From the NCBI GenBank assembly GCA_002371115.1, contig DFFY01000080.1, forward strand, positions 1 to 11,648: a DNA stretch of 11,648 bases, in the 5' to 3' direction. This stretch comes from Bacteroidales bacterium UBA3764 (GTDB lineage Bacteria; Bacteroidota; Bacteroidia; Bacteroidales; UBA932). Position 1 is the stretch's first letter; every line of letters starts with the position of its first letter. A program made the position numbers and the translations under genes. The notes under the pieces were generated by a model. That model worked only from the letters and a program-made list of their open reading frames with translations. It did not search any database and was not told the DNA's origin. Below, in pieces: positions 1 to 5,566 of the stretch.

Positions 1-565
1 TGCCGCCGCCCTTGGCCACCATGACAAAGCGGTATTCGCTGCCCTGGGTGGCCTCGATGTCAATCTGTGCAGGCAGGTTGCACTTGGTGTTTACCTCGTT
101 GTACATGTCCAGCGGGGCATTCTGGCTGTAACGGAGATTCTCCTGGGTGTAGCAGTTGAAAACGCCGCGGCTCAGGGCTTCCTCGTCCTCGAAGTCCGTC
201 CATACATGCTGGCCTTTCTCGCCATGGATGATGGCGGTTCCGGTATCCTGGCAGAAGGGGAGCACGCCTTTGACGGCGGTTTCCGCGTTGCGCAGGAACT
301 GCAGGGCCACGTATTTGTCATTGTCGGAGGCCTCCGGGTCCTTGAGGATAGCCGCCACCTGCTCGTTATGCGCACGGCGCAGCATGAACTGGCAGTCATG
401 GAAGCTCTGCTGTGCAACCAGCGTAAGGGCTTCAGGAGACACCTCCAGCAGGGTTTTGTTGCCAATTTGAGTAGTTTTTACCAGCTTTTCCGAACCGGGA
501 ATCTTGTAATACTCCGTGGTGTCCGGACCCAGCTGGAACATGGGTGCGTATTTAAAATCAGGCAT
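1..565 (-). CDS. fum: Class I fumarate hydratase (iron-sulfur fumarase), 5' part only
   Basis: Class I fumarases interconvert fumarate and malate in the cytosol with an oxygen-sensitive [4Fe-4S] cluster, as part of the TCA cycle or reductive fumarate branch. I translated the minus strand from the ATG at 565; the frame stays open to the window edge, giving 188 residues. Segments EVSPEALTLVAQQSFHD (41-57), DPEASDNDKYVALQFLRNAE (76-95), LPFCQDTGTAII (102-113), RYSQNAPLDMYNEVNT (145-160) and LPAQIDIEA (164-172) closely match the E. coli FumA/FumB N-terminal domain as I recall it. The cysteine in the CQDTGT motif is residue 105, the same number as the first cluster ligand of FumA; the other two ligands would lie outside the window. 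The family is about 540 residues long, so roughly two thirds is missing. The start lies 35 bp downstream of the KilA-N stop on the same strand, and I see no clear TAnnTTTG box in that gap. Family assignment is firm; fumA versus fumB cannot be told. Confidence 0.95.
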   Translation of the reverse strand, partial: MPDFKYAPMFQLGPDTTEYYKIPGSEKLVKTTQIGNKTLLEVSPEALTLVAQQSFHDCQFMLRRAHNEQVAAILKDPEASDNDKYVALQFLRNAETAVKGVLPFCQDTGTAIIHGEKGQHVWTDFEDEEALSRGVFNCYTQENLRYSQNAPLDMYNEVNTKCNLPAQIDIEATQGSEYRFVMVAKGGG

Positions 566-610
566 TTTTGATACAGTGATGGTTATAATAGTCTTAAGGT
601 TTATTTTAAC
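566..610 (-). promoter_or_regulatory. KilA-N/fumarase spacer with a weak AT-rich inverted repeat
   Basis: The 35-bp gap between the KilA-N stop and the fumarase start, plus the last bases of the KilA-N gene, holds an imperfect inverted repeat. The left arm is 582-590 and the right arm 602-610, with one mismatch in 9 bp and an 11-nt loop. It has no T-run on the downstream minus-strand side, so it is a poor terminator. No match to the Bacteroidota -7 box is visible. The fumarase is therefore either read through from KilA-N or driven by a degenerate promoter. Confidence 0.25.
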
Positions 611-1422
611 AATTCTCGAGATGATGCTCTTTCTTCAAGGACAGACATCTGCTGAATCGCAATCGTGTTCAGTTTTCGGAGTCTTTCCGCCTGTGGCATA
701 CCGTCATTGATAAAAACCGCATTCAAATTCTCAAGGTTGGAAAGGCAGATGAGCTGATTAATGGTTGCATAGTCCCGGATGTTTCCTTTGAGTTCCGGAT
801 TTGCATCCCGCCATTCTTTAGCTGTCATTCCGAACATGGCGACATTCAACACATCCGCCTCATTGGCGTAAATAAATGTCATTTGTTTTTCAGAGACCTC
901 AGCCGGAATCAGATTCTGCTTAATTGCATCTGTATGAATCCGATAGTTAATCTTGGAAAGCTCACGTTTTGCGGTCCAGCCAATGAGTTTCTGTTCTTCC
1001 GTTTTCAACCGTTGGAACTCCTTAACCAGATATAGACGGAACTCCACGGAAATCCAAGAAGCAAATTCAAATGCTATGTCAGTTTGAGCATATGTTCCTC
1101 CATAGCGCCCTGATTGGGAGATGATCCCAATGGCACCAGTGGCTCCAATCCATTGAGTCGGAGATAAAGTAAAAGCATTCAGCCCCGCCTGCTTTCTAAA
1201 CCCCTCGAATTCGAGGGGGTTAAAAGACGGATTGTACAATGTTTCCCATATGCCGAGGAACTCAATAGTATTCCGATTCCGCATCCAATTGGCAATAACC
1301 CCATTAGGGTCCATCCAGTTCTTCTGCTTGGCAATATCGGTAATACAGATATAGTCTATCCCCTCCCTGGACATGGTCTTGATGACCGCGTCTTTAACAA
1401 TTATTTCGTCCTTCCTGACCAT
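601..1422 (-). CDS. KilA-N domain-containing protein (phage/mobile-element-type DNA-binding regulator)
   Basis: KilA-N domains are DNA-binding modules common in phage antirepressors and mobile-element regulators; Bacteroidota carry many stand-alone cytoplasmic copies. From the ATG at 1422 the protein is 273 residues. The KilA-N region spans about residues 20-140, with DYICITDIA, NWMRNRNTIEFLGIWE, FEGFRKQAGLN and SGRYGGTYAQTDIAFEFASW as recognisable blocks. The C-terminal part (NYRIHTDAIK, ANEADVLNVAMFGMTAKEWR, NIRDYATINQLICLSNLENLNA) is typical of the bacterial stand-alone members I recall. The frame remains open upstream to an ATG at 1569 (322 aa), but that start overlaps the divergent WYL promoter. 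The 49 extra residues are lysine/glutamine-rich and precede the usual family start, so I prefer 1422. The gene is divergent from the WYL regulator and co-oriented with the fumarase. Its target is unknown. Confidence 0.88.
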   Translation of the reverse strand: MVRKDEIIVKDAVIKTMSREGIDYICITDIAKQKNWMDPNGVIANWMRNRNTIEFLGIWETLYNPSFNPLEFEGFRKQAGLNAFTLSPTQWIGATGAIGIISQSGRYGGTYAQTDIAFEFASWISVEFRLYLVKEFQRLKTEEQKLIGWTAKRELSKINYRIHTDAIKQNLIPAEVSEKQMTFIYANEADVLNVAMFGMTAKEWRDANPELKGNIRDYATINQLICLSNLENLNAVFINDGMPQAERLRKLNTIAIQQMSVLEERASSRELLK

Positions 1423-1436
1423 ATACGGTTCCGTTT

Positions 1437-1514
1437 TTACAAAGTTAACCAATCCCTCGGACCTCTGCAAATCTTTTTGGCCGGACTGATTGTCTTTTGC
1501 TGCTTTTTTGCCAT
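1437..1514 (-). other. Possible 25-codon leader ORF (or relic N-terminus) upstream of KilA-N
   Basis: On the minus strand an ATG at 1514 opens a 25-residue frame, MAKKQQKTISPAKKICRGPR followed by DWLTL, ending in TAA at 1437. It is out of frame with KilA-N and stops 14 nt before the preferred KilA-N ATG at 1422. MAKKQQK looks like a genuine cytosolic N-terminus. It may be a translated leader peptide coupled to KilA-N, or the original start separated from the body by a frameshift. It could also be chance, since short frames in A-rich DNA are common. Confidence 0.25.
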
Positions 1515-1516
1515 CT

Positions 1517-1536
1517 TGCTGCTTTTTGGCAAGGTG
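1517..1536. repeat. Direct repeat, copy A (20 nt)
   Basis: The sequence tgctgctttttggcaaggtg recurs at 3371-3390 with a single mismatch (tgctactttttggcaaggtg), in the same orientation and 1854 bp apart. A chance pair this good in a window of this size is improbable. Looser similarity continues for about 15 nt on the right only if small gaps are allowed. The copies bracket the WYL and UDG-like genes. A degenerate tandem copy of its left half also lies at about 1496-1511. Confidence 0.75.
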
Positions 1537-1560
1537 AGATGCTTCCTTTGCAGGAAATAA

Positions 1561-1568
1561 CAAATACA
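1561..1568 (-). promoter_or_regulatory. Candidate -7 box for KilA-N
   Basis: Read on the minus strand the site is TGTATTTG, one base from the Bacteroidota -7 consensus TAnnTTTG. Transcription would begin near 1555. That would leave the ATG at 1569 untranscribed and favour the internal start at 1422. No well-spaced -33 TTG was found, so support is modest. Confidence 0.3.
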
Positions 1569-1573
1569 TGTTG

Positions 1574-1581
1574 TATATTTG
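1574..1581 (+). promoter_or_regulatory. -7 promoter box for the WYL/UDG-like operon
   Basis: TATATTTG matches TAnnTTTG exactly and sits 28 bp before the WYL ATG at 1610. The nearest TTTG (1547-1550) is 23 bp upstream, slightly more than the usual 19-21 bp. It lies only 5 bp from the candidate minus-strand box, so the two promoters are back to back and a regulator bound here could control both directions. Confidence 0.6.
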
Positions 1582-1609
1582 TAAGGATAGACTCCAAAGT
1601 TATTCAAAT

Positions 1610-2515
1610 ATGGCAAAGGACTACTTTAAACGATATGTCTGGCTGATAGATCTTATCGGCCGATACGGTTATCTATCCAAGCGGGAGATAGATGACTATT
1701 GGAGATCGTCCTCTTTGAATGATGAGAAAGAGAATCATATCCCGGAGCGCACCTTCCATAACCACCGGCAGGCAATTCTGGACACATTCGGTATTGAGAT
1801 TGCCTTCGACCGGGGACGGGGATACTATATCGCCAATCCTGATGACCTGGATGGGGGTGATATCCAGAACTGGCTCCTGGAGTCTATGTCGCTGAGCAAT
1901 CTCCTCAATGAGAGTGCCGATATGCGCAGCCGGATCCTCTTCGAGAAAGTGCCATCCTCTTCCAAATGGCTGACGGTCATCGTGAATGCCATGCGCGACG
2001 GCAAGGCTCTTGAGATGACATACCAGAGTTTTAATCGCCCGGAGCCATCAACATTTGAGACGCATCCGTACTGCCTTAAGATCTTCCGCCAACGTTGGTA
2101 TATGCTTGCCCGAACCATCGGCAAGGAAGAACTCCGCATTTATTCTCTGGACAGGGTAATCGATATCAAGGTCCTCGAGAAGCCTCTCGAACTCCCCAGG
2201 GACTTTGATGCGGCCGATTTCTTTTCAGACTACTTTGGCATCATCATCGGCCACAATGTCCAGCCTAGCACCCTTGTCATCAAGGCATCGGCCGAGCAGG
2301 CCAAATACCTGGAATCCCTGCCTCTTCACCCCTCGCAGACTGCGGTTGAGGTAACGCCCGGGTACACGGTCTTTCAGTATCGGCTGGTCCCCACCTTCGA
2401 CCTCAAGCAGGAAATCCTCAGCCGGGGCTCCACCCTGGAGGTCCTGGAGCCGGAGTGGTATAAAGATGAGATTATAAAAGAACTACATAAAACGCTGAAG
2501 AATTATGGGAAATAA
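1610..2515 (+). CDS. WYL domain-containing transcriptional regulator
   Basis: This is a cytoplasmic ligand-responsive DNA-binding regulator. From the ATG at 1610 it has 301 residues. An N-terminal winged-helix region (about 4-75, ending GIEIAFDRGRGYYI) is followed by a WYL domain (about 120-190) with HPYCLKIFRQRWYMLA and EELRIYSLDRVIDI. A C-terminal WCX-like extension (about 215-300) follows. The signature triplet reads W163-Y164-M165 instead of WYL; the arginine-rich surroundings and the YSLDRV segment are conserved. The frame is open back to an ATG at 1568, but that codon lies upstream of the TATATTTG -7 box, so 1610 is chosen. The last 11 nt overlap the start of the UDG-like gene, implying translational coupling. 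Relatives (CapW, BrxR, PafBC) sense nucleic acid or DNA damage and control defence or repair genes. By analogy, this one probably regulates its own operon and perhaps KilA-N. Confidence 0.93.
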   Translation: MAKDYFKRYVWLIDLIGRYGYLSKREIDDYWRSSSLNDEKENHIPERTFHNHRQAILDTFGIEIAFDRGRGYYIANPDDLDGGDIQNWLLESMSLSNLLNESADMRSRILFEKVPSSSKWLTVIVNAMRDGKALEMTYQSFNRPEPSTFETHPYCLKIFRQRWYMLARTIGKEELRIYSLDRVIDIKVLEKPLELPRDFDAADFFSDYFGIIIGHNVQPSTLVIKASAEQAKYLESLPLHPSQTAVEVTPGYTVFQYRLVPTFDLKQEILSRGSTLEVLEPEWYKDEIIKELHKTLKNYGK

Positions 2516-3344
2516 GACCTACACTAATTGTCTTCCTGCCGATTTTTGGAACAAGACACTGCGGGAATGCCGAAACGAGAATTGTCTAGATGCTTATGCA
2601 ATGTTGGCTAGAGGTTTTTGGACCTGTGAGAATAAAGATATTAAAGGAAGAATCTTATTGACAGGTATTAATCCTTCTTATAATGGTCTCCCTTTTGATT
2701 CCGAGAAGATGATTGAGAGTACCGCGTTTGCACAATTGGTCCCTTGTGAAAAACGGAATGGGTTCTGGCATAATAAAGCAAAACAATTTGGTCACCTCTG
2801 GAAAGATGATATTATGTCATACTTGGACTTGTTCCCTATCAGAGAGAGTGACCAATCCTTATTTGAAATTGCATTTAAGGAACTGGCCGACCTGCGAAGA
2901 ACAGTGCTGGAAGTCACTCAAGTTGAGATAGAATCGATGAAACCGAAGCTTATTGTTCATGCGAACAAGAATTCAATCTATTATTGGGGGATAAAAAAGG
3001 ACACACCTATTGAGGAAGATGCAATTGATAAGGAGAATCCATGGATGGGATATATGGTAAAGCGCGTAACGGAAAAGGATTATCCTAAACTACCGGAATG
3101 TTTGAAGAAATATAACCGATTGGAGTTATTCCCTTTATATGAAATTGTGGGCTTTCAAGAAAACGAAAAGCGCATTAACCAGAAAGATTATCCCGAATCA
3201 TCATCTCTAGAAGGTAGTTTCTTGATGGAATACGTAATGGATGGTAGGAACAAAAAGTATAACGGGAAACTATATCAAGAGAAAGAGAATGGTCCCAAAG
3301 AATGGACAGAGATCTGGAACTGGGTAAAAGATCTTAAACAATAA
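2505..3344 (+). CDS. Uracil-DNA-glycosylase-superfamily-like protein
   Basis: The 279-residue protein is probably cytosolic, with no signal peptide or membrane segment. It resembles the uracil-DNA glycosylase fold. A strand-loop motif ILLTGINPSYN (50-60) corresponds to motif A (GINPG in the MUG family). A central DLFPIRES (108-115) follows, then KPKLIVHANKNSIYYWG (146-162), matching the fold's pattern of a buried strand ending in a small loop near the DNA. I cannot see the terminal HPSP-type loop of active UDGs; the region around FPLYEIVGFQ (209-218) may replace it, so glycosylase activity is unproven. The gene overlaps the WYL stop by 11 nt and should be cotranscribed with it. It is distinctly AT-rich compared with the flanking genes, suggesting horizontal acquisition. 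Fold assignment is moderate; a role in acting on foreign or damaged DNA is inferred from its regulator partner. Confidence 0.6.
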   Translation: MGNKTYTNCLPADFWNKTLRECRNENCLDAYAMLARGFWTCENKDIKGRILLTGINPSYNGLPFDSEKMIESTAFAQLVPCEKRNGFWHNKAKQFGHLWKDDIMSYLDLFPIRESDQSLFEIAFKELADLRRTVLEVTQVEIESMKPKLIVHANKNSIYYWGIKKDTPIEEDAIDKENPWMGYMVKRVTEKDYPKLPECLKKYNRLELFPLYEIVGFQENEKRINQKDYPESSSLEGSFLMEYVMDGRNKKYNGKLYQEKENGPKEWTEIWNWVKDLKQ

Positions 3345-3367
3345 CAATCTATCCATTTTTCTTTTTG

Positions 3368-3396
3368 GTCTGCTACTTTTTGGCAAGGTGGCAGAC
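3368..3396 (+). terminator. Weak hairpin after the UDG-like gene
   Basis: GTCTGC (3368-3373) pairs with GCAGAC (3391-3396) around a 17-nt loop that contains most of direct-repeat copy B. A T-rich stretch follows (3397-3403). The stem is only 6 bp, and the T-rich stretch also forms the -7 box of the next gene, so termination here is uncertain. Confidence 0.25.
3371..3390. repeat. Direct repeat, copy B (20 nt)
   Basis: tgctactttttggcaaggtg repeats copy A (1517-1536) with one mismatch and the same orientation. It lies 26 bp after the UDG-like stop and 40 bp before the WG-repeat gene. Sequences on both sides diverge from those around copy A, as expected if the repeats bound an inserted segment. 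Confidence 0.75.
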
Positions 3397-3404
3397 TATT
3401 TTTG
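3397..3404 (+). promoter_or_regulatory. -7 promoter box for the WG-repeat gene
   Basis: TATTTTTG fits TAnnTTTG exactly, 26 bp before the ATG at 3431. The TTTG elements nearby (3379-3382 and 3364-3367) are spaced 14 and 29 bp away, outside the usual range, so the -33 element is poor. It suggests the WG-repeat gene has its own transcript separate from the WYL operon. Confidence 0.45.
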
Positions 3405-3430
3405 TGCCATAAAACAAACACTAAAGAATT

Positions 3431-4591
3431 ATGGCATCTTCAATCCAACACATCTACTGCCTCGACTCACAATATGCTATGGCAAGAGTCGCCTTTGGCC
3501 GAAAGGCCCGTAGCGGCGTCATCGACCTTGACGGGAATTTCATCCTTGAGCCCAAGTACACGTTAATCACGGGATGGGGTGGACGTTATATGTACGTCGT
3601 TGATGAATGTAATAGACAGCGTGTTTGGGACGCGGAGGAAAGGGTGTTCCTTGATGACAAACTTGGGAAAACCATTACCCGCGTCAATCGTGAGACCTTT
3701 ACATTTCGCGAAGGGCGCCGATATGGCATCTGCGACGAGGCGGGTAACACCTTAATCCCGGCACAGTACTATTCCATTCAAGCTTTTGGACGGGATTACG
3801 TGGCAGTAAGTCGTAAGGGCTTTCTTTTCCTTGGCCCGAAGGGAGAAGTTCTTTTCCCGGAAACCTATGACGAACTGATAGGGATGTTTATTTATTCCTC
3901 ATGCAGTGTGGATAACACTCATTACACCTACGACCTGATTCCAGCTCGGCATGGCGAAGATTGGTTCTATGTCGACAGAAACGGTAATAGGATTTCCGAA
4001 CACACGTATACTGCCATCGGCCCATTCACAACAGACGGATATGCAATTTTCAAAGATGGGAAAGGGAGGCGCGGCATAATCAATAAAGAGGAAAAGGTCG
4101 TAGTGCCAGCGCGCTATGATTCTCTTGAATGGGAGGGGAAAAACGTTCTATCCTACACAGTAAAGGGAAGAATCTTTCTGATTAATCCTTTAGGGGAAAA
4201 GCTTCTGAAGCATAGTATTGCGTCGTGGGCTGATTATAGTAGAGATTGTGTATGTGGAAAGTACAGTGATCATTTGGCTTTATGGCGCTGGAGTCCAGAT
4301 ACAGGGACGTTCCAAAGAACTGACATTAAAGGATTCACGCCCCGCTCCTTTCGGCTGGCTCCAACGAGGGACTATGTCATCATTACCCAGTATGCCCATT
4401 CCATTCAGCATGCCGATTCCACATTGGTCCAGCAAGACGGGAAGCCGCTGTTTGAACGATTCTACGATTGGATTGACACATCGGCCAACCCTGACCGCAT
4501 CTTTGTAAAAGAAGGCAAGAAGTGGTTTCTTCTGAACGCGAAAGAAGAAATCCTAAAAGAAATCGAGTACCCGGATTTAGAGAGAGTATAG
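3431..4591 (+). CDS. WG-repeat (WG beta-rep) protein, cytoplasmic
   Basis: The 386-residue protein has no signal peptide or membrane segment and consists of degenerate WG repeats, roughly 'GhhDxxGxxhhPxxYDxh'. Visible units are GVIDLDGNFILEPKYT (29-44), YGICDEAGNTLIPAQY (98-113), FLFLGPKGEVLFPETYD (131-147), WFYVDRNGNRISEHTYT (178-194) and RRGIINKEEKVVVPARYD (213-230). Weaker units lie near 247-262 and 363-378. Such repeats form beta-rich domains, probably for binding proteins; no catalytic residues are evident. Members often occur in variable gut-bacterial islands, sometimes beside immunity or regulatory genes, but no specific function is known for this one. The start is the first ATG after the TATTTTTG box. 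Base composition is intermediate between the AT-rich UDG-like gene and the GC-rich core genes. Confidence 0.85.
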   Translation: MASSIQHIYCLDSQYAMARVAFGRKARSGVIDLDGNFILEPKYTLITGWGGRYMYVVDECNRQRVWDAEERVFLDDKLGKTITRVNRETFTFREGRRYGICDEAGNTLIPAQYYSIQAFGRDYVAVSRKGFLFLGPKGEVLFPETYDELIGMFIYSSCSVDNTHYTYDLIPARHGEDWFYVDRNGNRISEHTYTAIGPFTTDGYAIFKDGKGRRGIINKEEKVVVPARYDSLEWEGKNVLSYTVKGRIFLINPLGEKLLKHSIASWADYSRDCVCGKYSDHLALWRWSPDTGTFQRTDIKGFTPRSFRLAPTRDYVIITQYAHSIQHADSTLVQQDGKPLFERFYDWIDTSANPDRIFVKEGKKWFLLNAKEEILKEIEYPDLERV

Positions 4592-4649
4592 CTGTATCAA
4601 AATATGATTATAGTCTTTGAAGTTTGCCATATGTGATACGATGGTTTAA

Positions 4650-4681
4650 TTTACAAATATACAAAAAAATGGTTATCTTCG
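4650..4681 (+). promoter_or_regulatory. Promoter of the DUF1963 gene
   Basis: TTTA (4650-4653), 20 bp, then TATCTTCG (4674-4681) fits the Bacteroidota pattern TTTG-N19-21-TAnnTTTG with one mismatch in each box. The ATG follows 17 bp later (4698), giving a very short leader. The surrounding 4592-4697 spacer is AT-rich and otherwise holds only a weak 6-bp inverted repeat (4594-4599 / 4634-4639). Confidence 0.6.
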
Positions 4682-4697
4682 CACAAACTATTGTGCC

Positions 4698-5330
4698 ATG
4701 GCCATCAAGATTAACTTACAGGAAACGGAAACCGAGCTTTTCTGCAGCTCCAAATGGTGGGGAGACCCGGATCTTCCTGCCGATATGGAATATCCCACCG
4801 TGCAGGTGACGGAAGACGGGGAAACCTTTGACTACCCGCTCACCTTCGTGTGCCAGATAGACTGCGAGGACATTGCCCCGCTGGACCCGGAAGGCAAGCT
4901 GCCGCACCAGGGCATGCTGTACGTGTTCGCCGCCATCGACGAGTATCTGGACTATGACGCTCCGTACCACAACGGCCTGGGCGAATGGGCCCGGAAGATG
5001 GTGGTGGTCAAATATACCAAGGCCATCAACATGGAAACCTTCCGCAGCGCCATTCTTGTCGATGACCAGGATCAGCCGCTCACCCAGCAGCCCCTCAAAA
5101 TGACCTTCGAGGCCTGCAAGGACAATGCGGACTGCACCAAACTGCTGGGCACACCCTTCTTCGAGGAAGTGGAACGGGAAATGGAGGGCTGCCAGAATTT
5201 CCTGCAGATAGACTCCGACACCGCCGGCCTCCGCTTCTACGACGAAGGCATGCTCAACCTCCTGTACAAAAATGCCGACCTTGCGGCCGGCAAATGGAAA
5301 CTTGTGAAGGCCTATATGGCCTCCTGCTAA
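4698..5330 (+). CDS. DUF1963 (YwqG-like) family protein
   Basis: The 210-residue protein appears cytosolic. Recognisable DUF1963 features are SKWWGDPDLPADMEYP (18-33), PLTFVCQIDCEDIAPLD (47-63), GKLPHQGMLYVFAAID (66-81) and a terminal block NFLQIDSDT..LRFYDEGMLNLLYKNADLAAGKW. This is the family's usual order: a W-G-x-P-x-LP entry, a QID strand, an LPxxGxLxhF strand and a C-terminal 'hhFhhxxxDLxxxxW' segment. The length is near that expected for the family. The biochemical function is unknown; in B. subtilis the namesake lies in the ywqGHIJKL toxin/antitoxin locus. No toxin gene is visible here. Codon usage is GC-rich like the porin operon, so this gene probably belongs to the resident chromosome and marks the right edge of the AT-rich block. 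A strong terminator follows. Confidence 0.85.
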   Translation: MAIKINLQETETELFCSSKWWGDPDLPADMEYPTVQVTEDGETFDYPLTFVCQIDCEDIAPLDPEGKLPHQGMLYVFAAIDEYLDYDAPYHNGLGEWARKMVVVKYTKAINMETFRSAILVDDQDQPLTQQPLKMTFEACKDNADCTKLLGTPFFEEVEREMEGCQNFLQIDSDTAGLRFYDEGMLNLLYKNADLAAGKWKLVKAYMASC

Positions 5331-5334
5331 AGCC

Positions 5335-5376
5335 GCTGACCACTTCCCGGCCTACTGCCAACGTTCGATGGTCAGC
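5335..5376 (+). other. Inverted repeat after the DUF1963 gene
   Basis: GCTGACCA (5335-5342) pairs perfectly with TGGTCAGC (5369-5376) across a 26-nt loop, starting 4 nt after the DUF1963 stop. A small GTGA/TCAC stem follows closely. It may stabilise the mRNA 3' end in front of the terminator. Confidence 0.45.
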
Positions 5377-5405
5377 AAGTGACTGGCTCACAGCACCTTG
5401 CTAAT

Positions 5406-5436
5406 AATCCTCGGCTCCTTTTACGCCGAGGATTTT
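5406..5436 (+). terminator. Intrinsic terminator of the DUF1963 gene
   Basis: AATCCTCGGC (5406-5415) and GCCGAGGATT (5425-5434) form a perfect 10-bp stem with a 9-nt loop, followed by a short T-run to 5436. This is the clearest Rho-independent terminator in the window and separates DUF1963 from the porin operon. Confidence 0.85.
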
Positions 5437-5453
5437 CAGTAAAGCGCCCGAAA

Positions 5454-5490
5454 TGCTGTCATGGGTCCAAAAAAAGGGACGATGGCAGCA
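5454..5490. other. Long hairpin of unknown role in the porin upstream region
   Basis: TGCTGTCAT (5454-5462) pairs with ATGGCAGCA (5482-5490), with one G-U pair. After a small asymmetric internal loop, GTCC (5465-5468) pairs with GGAC (5477-5480), closing an A7-containing loop. It lies about 70 bp upstream of the porin -7 box and is not followed by a T-run on either strand, so it is not a standard terminator. Confidence 0.45.
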
Positions 5491-5552
5491 CACAGGGATG
5501 CAGGAGTAGGAAGAAAGCTGGGGAGGAAGTAGAGGGTATGGCAAATTATTTG

Positions 5553-5560
5553 TATCTTTG
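5553..5560 (+). promoter_or_regulatory. -7 promoter box of the porin/transglycosylase operon
   Basis: TATCTTTG matches TAnnTTTG exactly and ends only 6 bp before the ATG at 5567. Transcription should then begin at or beside the start codon, giving a leaderless or nearly leaderless mRNA, unless a downstream ATG (5600) is used. No well-spaced -33 box was found; a purine-rich stretch (about 5521-5536) occupies that position. Confidence 0.55.
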
Positions 5561-5566
5561 CAGGAT

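Noticed and set aside
156..571. Plus-strand open frames over the fumarase
   Set aside because: They run antisense to a protein with unmistakable fumarase motifs and show no domain of their own.
1568..1609. ATG at 1568 as the WYL gene start
   Set aside because: It lies upstream of the TATATTTG -7 box and adds 14 residues unlike the family; the ATG at 1610 fits better.
4594..4639. GTATCA/TGATAC inverted repeat as a terminator of the WG-repeat gene
   Set aside because: Only 6 bp with a 34-nt loop and no T-run at the right position.
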